64,000 nucleotides of DNA from Cytophaga aurantiaca DSM 3654 (GCF_000379725.1 NZ_KB903632.1:221387-285386), one strand, 5' to 3'. Counted from the stretch's first letter, positions 37,503 to 47,851 are shown. The notes: a model not told the origin generated them from the letters alone. Program-made: numbers and translations.

Positions 37503-39197
37503 CTATAACATGTTTTTACGGTATGCAACTAAGGTTTCATGAAAATTCTCATACTCAAAACCAAGCTTTTCAAGCAGAGAAACTACCAGTTTTCTGTCTA
37601 CTACTTCGTCATGAATTTCTAAGGCCATGAAATTAACCTTCTCCAAGGTCTTACGAGCGATCTCTTCATTTTCAAATAAATATTTTTCAGATCCTTCGAT
37701 ATCAATTTTCAATATATCTATATAAGGAAAATTATATTTATTTAATACATCACTAATTGTAATACCTGTAACGGTTTCATGTGAAGCAGATTTTCCATTG
37801 ACTGTTTTAAGAAAGAATGCATATTCACGACCATCTCTAAAATCAGTTGTAATTTCAAGATTTGAATTATCTTTCCATAAGCCAGACTTATCTGCAAAAA
37901 CTGTATGACCCATATTATTCAATTCAATATTCTTTTTTAATATATCAAAGTTTCCACTTTGAGGTTCGATTGCAACAATTTTTGCTTTAGGAAATAGTGT
38001 TTTAAAATAAACAGTGCTGCAGCCCACATTTGCACCTGCATCAACTATGTATAAAACATCTTTCGTCTTTAACTTATTTACAATATCAATCAGAGGCTTA
38101 TATTCTTCAAACCTGAAAATTTGTCCATAAATATTAAAATCTGTTGTCATTCTACGCAAGCACAATTTTAATCCATTATATCCATAGATATTTTTGAATG
38201 TTGCAATATTGGTATTGTCAACCTTTTGCAATTTATTTCCATTTTTAACAATGTAAGACATCTGATCACTCATGACAAAAATATCCTGAGAAATGAATGA
38301 CGGAACTTTACCAGTAATACGGCTAATAATAAACCCAACAATTAAAAGTACGCCTTCTTTAAACGACAATTGGCTCAATACTTTAACCTTATTATTAAGC
38401 ATCATACTGTAGTTAAATCTTTTAATAAATTTATATATAGGGTGTATTGTTTTGTATAAAAAATTATAAAATTTCAACAAAGTTACTTTAGCTTCAAATA
38501 AAGAAATTTCCTGTTTTTTTATTTCAAATTTGTCGCTTACATACTTATACAACTCCTCATCTAACTTATTCCGCTCTTTGATTGCCTCTAACTCCAACGG
38601 AGTTAGCGTCATTGTTTTATTTTTTGTTACATTCTTAATTGAATAATAAATTTTTTTCCATCCCAAATAATGATTCAAGAATATCAGCGATTCGTCAAAC
38701 CTTTCAGTAAGTCCGATAAACAAAAACATAGAATCAATATTCGATTTTGCAGTAGCTAACATTTCTTGCGTACATTGTCCATATGGTGTATCATAGTCTC
38801 CAGCAATATAACGCGTTTGACCATTATCCATATCTTTCAATTCAGCGCAATTCATATACTCTATCAAAGTCATTTTAGATGCATATATATGATTATGCCC
38901 TTTAGCAAATTCTTTATTATAAAAATAATCAGAAACTGCTCTTTCATGTGGTATTCTCAAAAACGAAATATATCTTGTTTGCTCAGAAAAATATTTGTGC
39001 CAGCCAAAAGGGAAATGCCCATGAATTATTTTAATAGATTTTTTATCTTTAAGTGTATTGTTTTTAATTTCTTCCTCACTTAAAGCCACTCCTTCTATAT
39101 TAGCATTTAAAATTTCATTTCGTTTAAACATCCTGTCAATAATAGAATAGAATGTAGTGCCAGCTGTTTTATATATGTGAATTGAAATTAAAATCAT
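37503..39197 (-). CDS. Sulfotransferase-FkbM methyltransferase fusion
   Basis: A 564-residue two-domain protein. Residues 1-230 form a PAPS-dependent sulfotransferase: 5'-phosphosulfate loop IYKTAGTTF (8-16) and 3'-phosphate site RIPHERAVSDYFY (81-93). Residues about 340-564 form a FkbM-type SAM methyltransferase: VDAGANVGCST (385-395), AIEPQ (409-413) and KIDIEGSE (497-504). The linker (230-340) is helical, with a hydrophobic stretch near 280-292. No stop or frameshift separates them. It could sulfate and O-methylate the same glycan. Each domain is confidently recognised; the joint function is inference. Confidence 0.88.
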   Translation of the reverse strand: MILISIHIYKTAGTTFYSIIDRMFKRNEILNANIEGVALSEEEIKNNTLKDKKSIKIIHGHFPFGWHKYFSEQTRYISFLRIPHERAVSDYFYNKEFAKGHNHIYASKMTLIEYMNCAELKDMDNGQTRYIAGDYDTPYGQCTQEMLATAKSNIDSMFLFIGLTERFDESLIFLNHYLGWKKIYYSIKNVTKNKTMTLTPLELEAIKERNKLDEELYKYVSDKFEIKKQEISLFEAKVTLLKFYNFLYKTIHPIYKFIKRFNYSMMLNNKVKVLSQLSFKEGVLLIVGFIISRITGKVPSFISQDIFVMSDQMSYIVKNGNKLQKVDNTNIATFKNIYGYNGLKLCLRRMTTDFNIYGQIFRFEEYKPLIDIVNKLKTKDVLYIVDAGANVGCSTVYFKTLFPKAKIVAIEPQSGNFDILKKNIELNNMGHTVFADKSGLWKDNSNLEITTDFRDGREYAFFLKTVNGKSASHETVTGITISDVLNKYNFPYIDILKIDIEGSEKYLFENEEIARKTLEKVNFMALEIHDEVVDRKLVVSLLEKLGFEYENFHETLVAYRKNML

Positions 39198-39249
39198 GTT
39201 GATTAAGTCTATTTATTGCAAGCCAATAGCCCACATTGGCTGATTAATA

Positions 39250-40278
39250 TTACTTTATACTTTTCAGGAAATCATTCAGCAGATTTTCACTTCTACTTAT
39301 TCCATGCATAGGTTGCCAGTTGCTTGCAGTCAATTTTCTGCCAATTTTCATTTTCAATCTATAATATAGTCCAATTGCCCATTGTCCAGTACCCGCTGCA
39401 TCAAGCAATATTTTCTTAAATGCTTCATCCTTAGTAACAGTTGCCATCTGATAATATTTTGATTTAAATATTAATCGATCAAACCACGAGAAATGTTCGG
39501 ACCGCATTGAATGATTATAGGCTTGTTGTAAGATACGAAATTTCTCTTTATCACGGCTTAAATTATCCATATTAGCACCTGTAGACTGGTATACATGCAA
39601 TCTGTATATAAATGCGCATGTATTTATATGTCCTGGAAAAGGTTCTTCCTGAGCAAGCTTCCATAAATAAATCCAATCTTCACTCGTTACTATATCCGTT
39701 GGCCATGGACCAATCTGTTCTAAAAAAGATTTGCGAAATAACATAGAAGGGATTGGTATAAATAAACCCCAAATCATCCAATGCTGGAGTGAACGAGTCT
39801 GAGAAAAAGAATTATAATTCATAATGATCTCTTCCGGACTTTTCCATTCACCATGAATGCATTCAGCATATATATATGGACTCGTTATGAATTTTTTATT
39901 GGATTGCAATAAGGCTTTAGCTTGCTCATATAAAGATGTAGGTGTCATTAAATCATCTGAATCAAAAAATTTAATGCATTCACCTGTGGCTATTTCCAAG
40001 CCTGTATTTCTAGCTGCTCCAGGACCAACACCTTTATTTTTTATAAAAGTGACCTTATCCTTATATGAAAAAAGAGCATCCACAATACCATCTGTTGAAC
40101 CATCATCAACAAGAATTATTTCACATGGTTGTAACGTCTGACCTAGTATACTATCCAGCGTTTGCCCAATAAGATCAGCCCTGTTTTTAATAGGGATAAT
40201 GACTGATATTTTAGTCATCTCAATTGTGTCAACCTCCATGCAATACGTATTTCTATTTATGATACTCTCAAAATTCAA
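39250..40278 (-). CDS. Glycosyltransferase family 2 (GT-A)
   Basis: A GT2 of up to 342 residues. The catalytic domain begins at ISVIIPIKNRADL and has VDDGSTDG and FFDSDDLMTP (metal site). The frame has three possible starts; the internal ATG at 40218 (residue 21) places the core directly at the N-terminus and has GGAGG about 15 bases upstream, so the true protein may be 322 residues. It is in line with other minus-strand glycosyltransferases (42- and 52-base gaps). Confidence 0.88.
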   Translation of the reverse strand: MNFESIINRNTYCMEVDTIEMTKISVIIPIKNRADLIGQTLDSILGQTLQPCEIILVDDGSTDGIVDALFSYKDKVTFIKNKGVGPGAARNTGLEIATGECIKFFDSDDLMTPTSLYEQAKALLQSNKKFITSPYIYAECIHGEWKSPEEIIMNYNSFSQTRSLQHWMIWGLFIPIPSMLFRKSFLEQIGPWPTDIVTSEDWIYLWKLAQEEPFPGHINTCAFIYRLHVYQSTGANMDNLSRDKEKFRILQQAYNHSMRSEHFSWFDRLIFKSKYYQMATVTKDEAFKKILLDAAGTGQWAIGLYYRLKMKIGRKLTASNWQPMHGISRSENLLNDFLKSIK

Positions 40279-40320
40279 CTATTAAAATTCCACTTTTGGT
40301 ATACGATTCAGTCTTATACT

Positions 40321-41226
40321 TTATTTTTTACTCGAAAATAAAAACTGAAAATACTCTTTCGCTTTATTTTTATTCAGCTCCCCTTTTAATGTAAAATAAT
40401 GCATAATCTTTATTAGATAAAAAGCATATGCATATATATGTCCATGTATCTGAATTAAAAAATTATATTGATTAAGCAGTATTTTAGTTTTAAAATTAAT
40501 CCAGGGATTTTTTATTGCACTACTTCCTGCAATATGATGAATTACGACTCCTTCAGGTATATATACAATTTTAAGTTTTAATGTATGCTTAATAAAATAA
40601 CACCATTGAACGTCTTCATAATACATAAAAAAATCTTCGTGCAGTTTTTGCAATGGAAATTGCTTTAATACAGCCCGCGGCATTAATAAAAAAGCTCCCC
40701 AAAGCCAGTCTGTCTCCGTATATTTTGAATAGTCCCATAAGTCATTATGAAGACGATTTCTTTTTTTATCTTCCGATTCAAATTTAGATAATCGAAACAA
40801 TTCAAATAACTCTGCCTTTAATGAAGGGAAGCGTCCTGCAACTGGTTGCGGCCGACCATCTGGATAAATTAATTTCGTACTTAATGCTCCGATATTTTTA
40901 TCACTCTTCATTTTTGAAACAGCAATACTTACTGCATCATTTACGAACTCAGTATCGCTGTTTAATAATAATATGTATTCTCCATGCGCATTCGCTAATC
41001 CCAGATTATTTCCTCCAGCAAAGCCAAGATTTGATTCGCTTTGTATAAAAATAATACTTGGGAATTCTTCTGTCAGAATCTGCATATTACATTCGGAACT
41101 ATTATTGTCAACAAGTATAATTTCATACTCAACACCTTTTGTATGCTCAATAACTGATCGTATACAGCTAGTAGTTAACTGCAACGTGTTATAATTGACA
41201 ATAATAATAGACACTGTTATAGGCAT
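40321..41226 (-). CDS. Glycosyltransferase family 2, rhamnosyltransferase-like
   Basis: A 301-residue GT2. The start VSIIIVNYNTLQLTTSCI, LVDNNSSE (36-43), NLGFAGGNN (65-73) and LLNSDTEF (89-96) match the WbbL-type branch, often dTDP-rhamnosyltransferases. FFMYYEDVQW (about 195-204) is the expected catalytic/metal region. It overlaps the upstream GT4 by 10 bases, so the two are translationally coupled. Confidence 0.88.
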   Translation of the reverse strand: MPITVSIIIVNYNTLQLTTSCIRSVIEHTKGVEYEIILVDNNSSECNMQILTEEFPSIIFIQSESNLGFAGGNNLGLANAHGEYILLLNSDTEFVNDAVSIAVSKMKSDKNIGALSTKLIYPDGRPQPVAGRFPSLKAELFELFRLSKFESEDKKRNRLHNDLWDYSKYTETDWLWGAFLLMPRAVLKQFPLQKLHEDFFMYYEDVQWCYFIKHTLKLKIVYIPEGVVIHHIAGSSAIKNPWINFKTKILLNQYNFLIQIHGHIYAYAFYLIKIMHYFTLKGELNKNKAKEYFQFLFSSKK

Positions 41227-42338
41227 TGCTTCAGGCTTTTTTGAAGAGCTAATGCATGTACCGTCGGATTAAAATTAACCGTTGCAAAGTCAAAAGCTCG
41301 CGTTGTAATATCTCTCGTATCCGTAATTTCCCAAAGATGCTTTAGAATATGTACTAGTTCATTTACATTTTCCGGATTGAATAAAAAACCTGTTACTTCA
41401 TGCTTTATTAATTCTTTCCCCGCTCCCGTATTAGATACAATTGCAATCCTTCCTGATTTCATTGCTTCTACAGTAACCCTGCCAAATGCTTCATTTTTAC
41501 TGCATATCAGTATGCAATCCGCCTGTCGAACATGTTCCCAAGGTGCATCAGAATGCCCAGCGAATGTAATCTGTTCCGCTAAATCATTTTCTTTAATAAA
41601 ATTATCGAGCAAAATAAAATAAGATGGATCAACACCGCCCACAAATGTTATATGCGGCATAATACCTGCTGCCTTTAATATATACAACGCTTGCAATGCA
41701 ATCATTTGATTTTTCCCTGCTGCTATTCGTCCAACCATACAAATAGATAGAGATTGGCTTTCTTTCGTTAACATCGGTTGCCACTGCGGATAATTCACCA
41801 CATAATTTATCTGATCAATTTTGTCAGTCGAAAAATAGGGCAAATAATGCAGCAGCAATGCAGAAGAATTTACAATAATTTTTTTTGATAGAATGTTCGC
41901 TAAAAATAATGATGTTTTCTTCCCGTAATTAAATTTCAGATTATGATCAATATCTCCATATTCATGTATATACCATATATGAGGTACGCCTGCCAATTTA
42001 GAAGCAAATGCACCACAAGGTATTCCAATGGTATGTGTTATTACAAGATCAATCTGATTGTCTTTAATAATCTTTTTTATCTTAAAAATTGAACGGAAAT
42101 ATCCATATAACATTTGAATTTTCAGTAAAAAAGAAAATGCAGGATTTGATATCCACCAATTATTTTCAACTACAAAAATTGCTGAAGCTTCTTTTGATAA
42201 ATTTTCAAATAAGGGACCACGCTTGGGCACTACTACAAAATTTTCAAATCCATCCTCCTTTAACACCTGAATCGTTTCAAACGCACAAAGTTCGCTTCCT
42301 CCAGGAAAGGCAGATGGTAAAACATGAAGTATGTTCAT
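41217..42338 (-). CDS. Glycosyltransferase family 4 (GT-B)
   Basis: A 373-residue GT4. It has the N-terminal PGGSELCAFETI loop (12-23), WYIHEYGD near 122-129, donor domain ICMVGRIAAGKN (199-210) and the EX7E pair Glu283/Glu291. It lies between the GT2 (10-base overlap) and, after a 160-base spacer, the DPM-like GT2. Role: sugar addition in the second locus. Confidence 0.88.
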   Translation of the reverse strand: MNILHVLPSAFPGGSELCAFETIQVLKEDGFENFVVVPKRGPLFENLSKEASAIFVVENNWWISNPAFSFLLKIQMLYGYFRSIFKIKKIIKDNQIDLVITHTIGIPCGAFASKLAGVPHIWYIHEYGDIDHNLKFNYGKKTSLFLANILSKKIIVNSSALLLHYLPYFSTDKIDQINYVVNYPQWQPMLTKESQSLSICMVGRIAAGKNQMIALQALYILKAAGIMPHITFVGGVDPSYFILLDNFIKENDLAEQITFAGHSDAPWEHVRQADCILICSKNEAFGRVTVEAMKSGRIAIVSNTGAGKELIKHEVTGFLFNPENVNELVHILKHLWEITDTRDITTRAFDFATVNFNPTVHALALQKSLKQCL

Positions 42339-42498
42339 TTTCTTTTATAAATGTAATAATCAGCAAATGATTTACTACTATCCTTAATTTCTGAACCGTA
42401 ATCAATTCGATGCATTTTATTTAAGATATACTTTTCATGCATATATATTTATACTTCTTACGTAACTAATAGCCTACAGCTAAAATTGACTAAAAATA

Positions 42499-43242
42499 TT
42501 AATTAATTATATGAGAATTCCCTTTCAATCGCTGAATGAAATAATACCACAAAGTTGATATTGAATTTGTAATTGCTTTCTTTGATACACTGGCAGAAGG
42601 TGCTCTATAATGAATTGGAACTTCCATGTATCTTTTCTTTCTTAATAAATATCTGATTTCTGTTTGATAAAAATGTGCTTTTGATTTTAATGGATATTTT
42701 ATGAATTGTTCGACAACATTTTTATTAAACCCTTGATATCCAGATGTCATATCATTCATTGATGTTCCAAGCAACATATTTGAAAGTTGCGTTCCAACTT
42801 TAGAAAGAAATTTTCTATTAAATGCTGAATCTGCTGTTGAGCCGCCATTTATAAAGCGACTCCCAAAAGCGCACTCGTTGCCTTCATTTAAAACTCTAAT
42901 AAACATTGGCAAAGCTCTGGGATCATGAGACAAGCCTGCATCCATTTCTATAATAAGAGTGTGGTTATTATCATACGCAACTCTATATCCTTTCATATAT
43001 GCGTCCACAACATTTCTATTCTCAGGAGAATACACCGTTATAAATCTAGCATCGCTTTCTGACAATTCTTTGCACAGTTTTAGCGTATTGTCTTTAGATA
43101 CGTCATCAACAATAAAATAAACGGTTCCACAGGCAAGCTTATCTAATACATTTTGCAATAACTGTATAAATGGCTCGAAGTCTAGCTCTTCATTTGCCAT
43201 TGGTATAATTACAGCCCAATTATTATTTAAATACATATTCAT
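42499..43242 (-). CDS. Polyprenyl-phosphate glycosyltransferase, DPM1-like GT2
   Basis: A 247-residue GT2 of the dolichyl-phosphate-mannose-synthase type. Signatures are VIIPMANEEL (10-19), FIVDDVSKDNT, EMDAGLSHDP (catalytic acidic run near 98-107) and MNDMTSGYQGFNK. There is no C-terminal membrane domain. It may make a lipid-phosphate-linked sugar for a GT-C enzyme such as the one at 26929, or the first residue of the glycan. 37 bases downstream of the ABC ATPase gene. Confidence 0.85.
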   Translation of the reverse strand: MNMYLNNNWAVIIPMANEELDFEPFIQLLQNVLDKLACGTVYFIVDDVSKDNTLKLCKELSESDARFITVYSPENRNVVDAYMKGYRVAYDNNHTLIIEMDAGLSHDPRALPMFIRVLNEGNECAFGSRFINGGSTADSAFNRKFLSKVGTQLSNMLLGTSMNDMTSGYQGFNKNVVEQFIKYPLKSKAHFYQTEIRYLLRKKRYMEVPIHYRAPSASVSKKAITNSISTLWYYFIQRLKGNSHIIN

Positions 43243-43279
43243 GTTATATTTAGCAAATTCTTACAACAAACTGATTGTA

Positions 43280-44551
43280 TTACCTTAATGAAAAATCAGT
43301 TACCATCGCCAATTGCTTTTCAGGAACCTTCCCTCCTGTACCATAATAATCATTATACAAAATGTTTATTCTTGATACATTCATTATCCAATCTGCAATA
43401 CCTAAATCATTTGCAGCATAGAGATTAAAATTATAATCTCCCTGTGCCAGTCTGATTTTTTCTACCTGAAAAACAATTACCTTTTTATCAGCATCAATAT
43501 TTTTTTTATAAATAGAAGAACTTAACCAGGCAACTCTATTATTTAAACTATCATTAATATCTATATCAATTGTAGTTTTAGTACTCATAAAGAAAGCGTC
43601 ATCAGCTTCATACGAAACATGAATTTCAACTCCTTCACCAACAAAAAAATGTGATGTTGGCTTTCCTTTTAAATCATAAAACTTAATGTCTACAAATCTA
43701 AGTAGCCCATTGCCTTGGCGGTTATTTAAATCTGATATTGATGTTTGTAAAGAGTCAATTTCATTTTCTGCATACAAATTAACGACATCATCTATCGACC
43801 CGTCCCCTATCAGCATTCCATTTTTCAATAAAATACCTTTTTTACAAAGTGTTTTAATCGCAGTCATATTATGACTTACAAATAATACAGTCCTTCCATC
43901 ATTTCGACTTACCTGATCCATTTTATTCAGGCACTTCTTCTGAAATTCTGCATCTCCAACGGCTAGCACCTCATCAACAATCAAAATTTCCGGTTCAAGA
44001 TGTGCAGAGACTGCAAATGCCAACCTAACGTGCATCCCTGAGCTGTATCGCTTTACAGGAGTATCGATATACCGTTCGCAACCAGAAAAATCAACAATTT
44101 CGTCAAATTTACTTTTTATTTCTTGACGGGTCATTCCCATAATCGAACCGTTCATGAATATATTTTCACGACCTGTCAATTCAGGATGAAAGCCTGTACC
44201 AACTTCAAGCAAACTCGCAACACGCCCTCTCATTTTAACTTGCCCCGTTGTAGGAGAAGTTATGCGCGAGATTATTTTAAGCAATGTACTTTTACCAGCT
44301 CCGTTTTTACCAATAATTCCGACAGCATCGCCTTGCTGAATTTTAAAATTAATATCTTGCAATGACCAAACGAATTCTTCATTTGTTTTTTTAGTTCGAT
44401 CATTTACGAATCCGATTTTTTTTGTTGGATCTTCCTTACCTCTTATTCGTGCTACAAATCTATTCACATCTGAAACTATTGTTCCAGTACCTGAAGAACC
44501 TAATCGATAACGCTTAGATAAATTTTCAACTTGTATTGCAATTTCTGACAT
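43280..44551 (-). CDS. wzt: ABC exporter ATP-binding protein with C-terminal glycan-binding domain
   Basis: A 423-residue Wzt-like ATPase. Walker A GKNGAGKST at 81-89, signature YSSGM at 169-173 and Walker B ILIVDE at 189-194 are all intact. Residues about 270-423 form an extra beta-rich domain, as in Wzt proteins that recognise the chain terminus of a polysaccharide. It energises export through the permease encoded 8 bases upstream. The terminal domain suggests that glycan capping, perhaps by the nearby methyl- or sulfotransferase, controls export; that is inference. Confidence 0.94.
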   Translation of the reverse strand: MSEIAIQVENLSKRYRLGSSGTGTIVSDVNRFVARIRGKEDPTKKIGFVNDRTKKTNEEFVWSLQDINFKIQQGDAVGIIGKNGAGKSTLLKIISRITSPTTGQVKMRGRVASLLEVGTGFHPELTGRENIFMNGSIMGMTRQEIKSKFDEIVDFSGCERYIDTPVKRYSSGMHVRLAFAVSAHLEPEILIVDEVLAVGDAEFQKKCLNKMDQVSRNDGRTVLFVSHNMTAIKTLCKKGILLKNGMLIGDGSIDDVVNLYAENEIDSLQTSISDLNNRQGNGLLRFVDIKFYDLKGKPTSHFFVGEGVEIHVSYEADDAFFMSTKTTIDIDINDSLNNRVAWLSSSIYKKNIDADKKVIVFQVEKIRLAQGDYNFNLYAANDLGIADWIMNVSRINILYNDYYGTGGKVPEKQLAMVTDFSLR

Positions 44552-44559
44552 GATAGAAA

Positions 44560-45423
44560 TTAAATTGAGTCCATGAAATTCTTTTCTACTTTATTGAAAA
44601 TTGCAATTCCCAAAATCAATAAGATAATTGTAATGAAAGCAGAATAAAACAATGTATAAATATCTAATACACCTATACCAAATATGCTATACCTAAAGGT
44701 TTCAATAATCCCTGTCATAGGATTTAGCTTTAGTAAAAAAATAAAAGTAGGATCTTTGATTGAGGACAATGGATAAACGATTGGTGTAGCATACATCAAT
44801 AAGGGTACACCAAATGTTACTAAATAGCGCAAGTCTCTATATTTAATTGTCATGGAAGAAATAATAATTCCCATTCCGATTGATAAGGCCGCCATTATTA
44901 AAACTAAAATTGGGAATAATAATATACCCGAATTAATAGCCGGATAGAAATCCTTTGAAATCAAATAATAAGTAAATATGATTACGAACAATATCAATTG
45001 AATTCCAAATGAAATCATTGAAGACAAAACGACAGAGATAGGTACAACTAATCGAGGGAAATATATCTTACTAAAGATATTTGTATTGGCTAAAAACGTT
45101 TCTGAGATTTTCAAGAACGTAGATGAAAAATAATTCCAGAATAAAACCCCGCTTAAATAAAAAAGAATCTGAGGCTGACCATCTGTAGACAAGCCCGCAA
45201 TTTTACCAAAAACCACAATGAATACAATTGTGGTTATCAGCGGCTGGATCAAGAACCATATGGGTCCCAGGATCGTTTGCTTATATTGAGCAATAAAATC
45301 CCTCTTCACAAACATAAATATAAGATCTCTGTACTTCCATACGTCCAGTAATCTTAATTCGAACCAGTTAGATTTTGGTTGTATATATATATCCCATTTC
45401 CCTTTATCTTTCATGGTGCACAT
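44560..45423 (-). CDS. wzm: ABC-2 type polysaccharide exporter permease
   Basis: A 287-residue membrane protein with six predicted helices and the ABC-2 landmark FVKRDFIAQYKQTILGPIWFLIQP near residues 38-60. It pairs with the Wzt-like ATPase. Met4 (start 45414) is an alternative start. Only one base separates it from the Wzc-like gene, so wza-wzc-wzm-wzt form one operon. Confidence 0.93.
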   Translation of the reverse strand: MCTMKDKGKWDIYIQPKSNWFELRLLDVWKYRDLIFMFVKRDFIAQYKQTILGPIWFLIQPLITTIVFIVVFGKIAGLSTDGQPQILFYLSGVLFWNYFSSTFLKISETFLANTNIFSKIYFPRLVVPISVVLSSMISFGIQLILFVIIFTYYLISKDFYPAINSGILLFPILVLIMAALSIGMGIIISSMTIKYRDLRYLVTFGVPLLMYATPIVYPLSSIKDPTFIFLLKLNPMTGIIETFRYSIFGIGVLDIYTLFYSAFITIILLILGIAIFNKVEKNFMDSI

Positions 45424-45424
45424 T

Positions 45425-47842
45425 TTAAAACTTGTTTTTGAAGTTCAAAAACCTCTGCCACCATTTTTCTTTTACTTCCGGCTCGTATCCATATTCCAGA
45501 GGATTTCCATAGTATGAATATTTGCGCAGTAAGTGAGCCGTTATTCCATTAAAAATAATAGCGTGCGGCTTGTTAATATATTTATTTTTCAAGTCCTTGA
45601 TCGCCTCCAATGTTTCTTTAGGAGTATAGTCATAACGAACGATGTATAAATTAACATCTATATGTTTGATCACAGACATATAGTCAGATACCAATCCTAC
45701 CGGAGGCGAATCCATAATAACGACTTCAAATTTCTCTTTGATCTTCTTTATAAAGTCATCCATTCTCTCTGAAGCTACCAATTCAGATGCATTCGGCGGT
45801 ACAGGTCCGGGAATAATTTGATATAAATTATTAATTTCACCATCATGGATTATTTGATCTAAGGTAGCCAGCCCAATAAGATATTGACTTAATCCCATGG
45901 ATCCGCTTGGGATAGCATTTGCCTGCATGTTAAATGCTTTACGCATGTCTCCGCGAACCAGCAATGTTTTTTTGCCACTAATTGCATAGATCCTGGCTAG
46001 GTTATGCGAACAGAAAGACTTTCCATCTCCGCTTATACAGGAAGTTATACCAATCATGAACGTTTGCTTGCCTTGCAGCATAAACTGCAGATTTGTTCGT
46101 ATAGACCTGAAACTTTCTGTAAGAGAGCCGTGCCCTGAATGAACAAGTTTTTCAATTGAATCATTACGGGTATAACCTACCGTTCCCAATACGGACACAT
46201 CCGTAAACTTAATAATGTCTTCTTTTGTATGAATCTTATTGTCGATTTTGCCATATACAATAAGTGATACGATAATCACTCCTATTCCACCTAAAATATA
46301 TGTTGTATATATTTTACTTACGGTTGGTGCCACCTGAACATAATCATCTTCTAAAGGACTTTCAACCGTAAATGCATCCGGCAGATTGGATGCCCGTGCG
46401 ATGCTGGCTTCAGCTCTTTTTTGAAGCAAATAATTATAAATTTCATCATTAATTGTATGCTTACGTTCTATATTAATCAGTGTTCGTTGCTGCATCGGAA
46501 TGGAAGACATCTGGGTTTCCATTTTAGCGATCCGGTTATCAATATCTTTAATGGAAGATCTTGAAGTATTAACAAGATTGTTCGTAGTTTCCAGAAGCGC
46601 GTCTCTTGTGGTTTTAACTCGGATCAGCAATGTTTGAAATGCCGGGCTTTTTTCACTACTGCTGTAGCGCAACGTATTTTTTTGTTGATACAGTTCTACT
46701 AACTGACCAACCAATTGATTTAATACTACATCAGAAATATTAATCGTAGATGGCGCAACTAAATCAACTAGCTCTTTATCTGTATTCAAATACCCTTTTA
46801 AATATTCATAATATCGCAGCTGTAGTTCGGCTTCTAATTTTTTACCTTCAAGCTCATTTAATTGGGTTATGATACCGATAGATTGTTCTTCGAAATTGTA
46901 TATTTTATTTTTCGTCCTATACGATTCAATTTCATCTCCGGTATTATTTAAAGAATCCGAAATTACTTTTAGTTGAGAATCAATAAAATTAATTGTGTTG
47001 TTTGCGATTTGATTTTTATCTTCTAACTCTTTTCGGATATATACTTCAGACAATTTGTTTAAGAAGGCAACTTCCTTTTGTATAATGGAACCGGATGAGG
47101 AAATTGTAATAATAGAAGACTTGTCATTTTCAGTAACAATTAGCTTTGCTTTATATTCCCGTGTCAGTGAATGTAAGTCTCTACCAACAACCGAAAATTG
47201 AAGACCGTTATCACTGTTATTGTAATAACTTGTTTTAAGGATTTTGAAATTAAACAGTCCCCCTAAAGAAATGCTTTGTCCGAATTTGAACTCTGCATTC
47301 TCAAGACTTTTTACTGAAACGACTGTATCTACATATTCATTTGTAATCGGGTCATACAATCTCTGTCCGCCTCCGGGCACTGTTAGTGTAAAATATTCAG
47401 AGTTGATGATCGTAATGAACATCGGCATATTTGTGATGATCAATCCTGAATCACATGCTATTTCAAACGGTTGTACTTTATATATTTCAATGTCACGTAA
47501 ACTTCCTTTAACACGATATGCCCAGGTAAAATCCAGTTCATCTACAACAAGGCGAATTCTGTTGTAGGACTTTATCAGTTCCATCTCATTCTTCAAATTC
47601 TTAAATGGCTGAAACATAGACGAACCTTCAAGAAATGATTTACTTCCGTAGGAATAGGATGATTTATCTTTAATATGCATGGTTGTTTTAACCATGTATA
47701 TTGGAGTCGAATAACGGATTTTGTAGAAAGAAAATAATAAAGAAAATAATAGGATAGCCACTACTACATACCAGAATTTTGATAAAATTCTAAAATATTC
47801 TTTAAAATTAATGAGATCTTTTTCTTCTTCTGATTCACTCAT
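45425..47842 (-). CDS. wzc: Second Wzc-like polysaccharide co-polymerase
   Basis: An 805-residue paralogue of the protein at 19254-21725 with the same plan: TM at about 24-42, periplasmic region, TM near 515-535, BY-kinase domain. Walker A is SGDGKS (604-609), A' reads TLLVRGDMRKAF with no Pro after RK, and Walker B is VVIMDSPP (707-714). The C-terminal tail has only about five tyrosines, less dense than the first copy. It sits in one operon with the ABC exporter, so it may serve chain-length control or envelope-spanning export for that system. Confidence 0.92.
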   Translation of the reverse strand: MSESEEEKDLINFKEYFRILSKFWYVVVAILLFSLLFSFYKIRYSTPIYMVKTTMHIKDKSSYSYGSKSFLEGSSMFQPFKNLKNEMELIKSYNRIRLVVDELDFTWAYRVKGSLRDIEIYKVQPFEIACDSGLIITNMPMFITIINSEYFTLTVPGGGQRLYDPITNEYVDTVVSVKSLENAEFKFGQSISLGGLFNFKILKTSYYNNSDNGLQFSVVGRDLHSLTREYKAKLIVTENDKSSIITISSSGSIIQKEVAFLNKLSEVYIRKELEDKNQIANNTINFIDSQLKVISDSLNNTGDEIESYRTKNKIYNFEEQSIGIITQLNELEGKKLEAELQLRYYEYLKGYLNTDKELVDLVAPSTINISDVVLNQLVGQLVELYQQKNTLRYSSSEKSPAFQTLLIRVKTTRDALLETTNNLVNTSRSSIKDIDNRIAKMETQMSSIPMQQRTLINIERKHTINDEIYNYLLQKRAEASIARASNLPDAFTVESPLEDDYVQVAPTVSKIYTTYILGGIGVIIVSLIVYGKIDNKIHTKEDIIKFTDVSVLGTVGYTRNDSIEKLVHSGHGSLTESFRSIRTNLQFMLQGKQTFMIGITSCISGDGKSFCSHNLARIYAISGKKTLLVRGDMRKAFNMQANAIPSGSMGLSQYLIGLATLDQIIHDGEINNLYQIIPGPVPPNASELVASERMDDFIKKIKEKFEVVIMDSPPVGLVSDYMSVIKHIDVNLYIVRYDYTPKETLEAIKDLKNKYINKPHAIIFNGITAHLLRKYSYYGNPLEYGYEPEVKEKWWQRFLNFKNKF

Positions 47843-47851
47843 GATGGACTA

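Noticed and set aside
39221..39241. 7-bp stem AGCCAAT/ATTGGCT downstream of the GT2 gene
   Set aside because: Short stem, long loop and no U-run; not enough to call a terminator.
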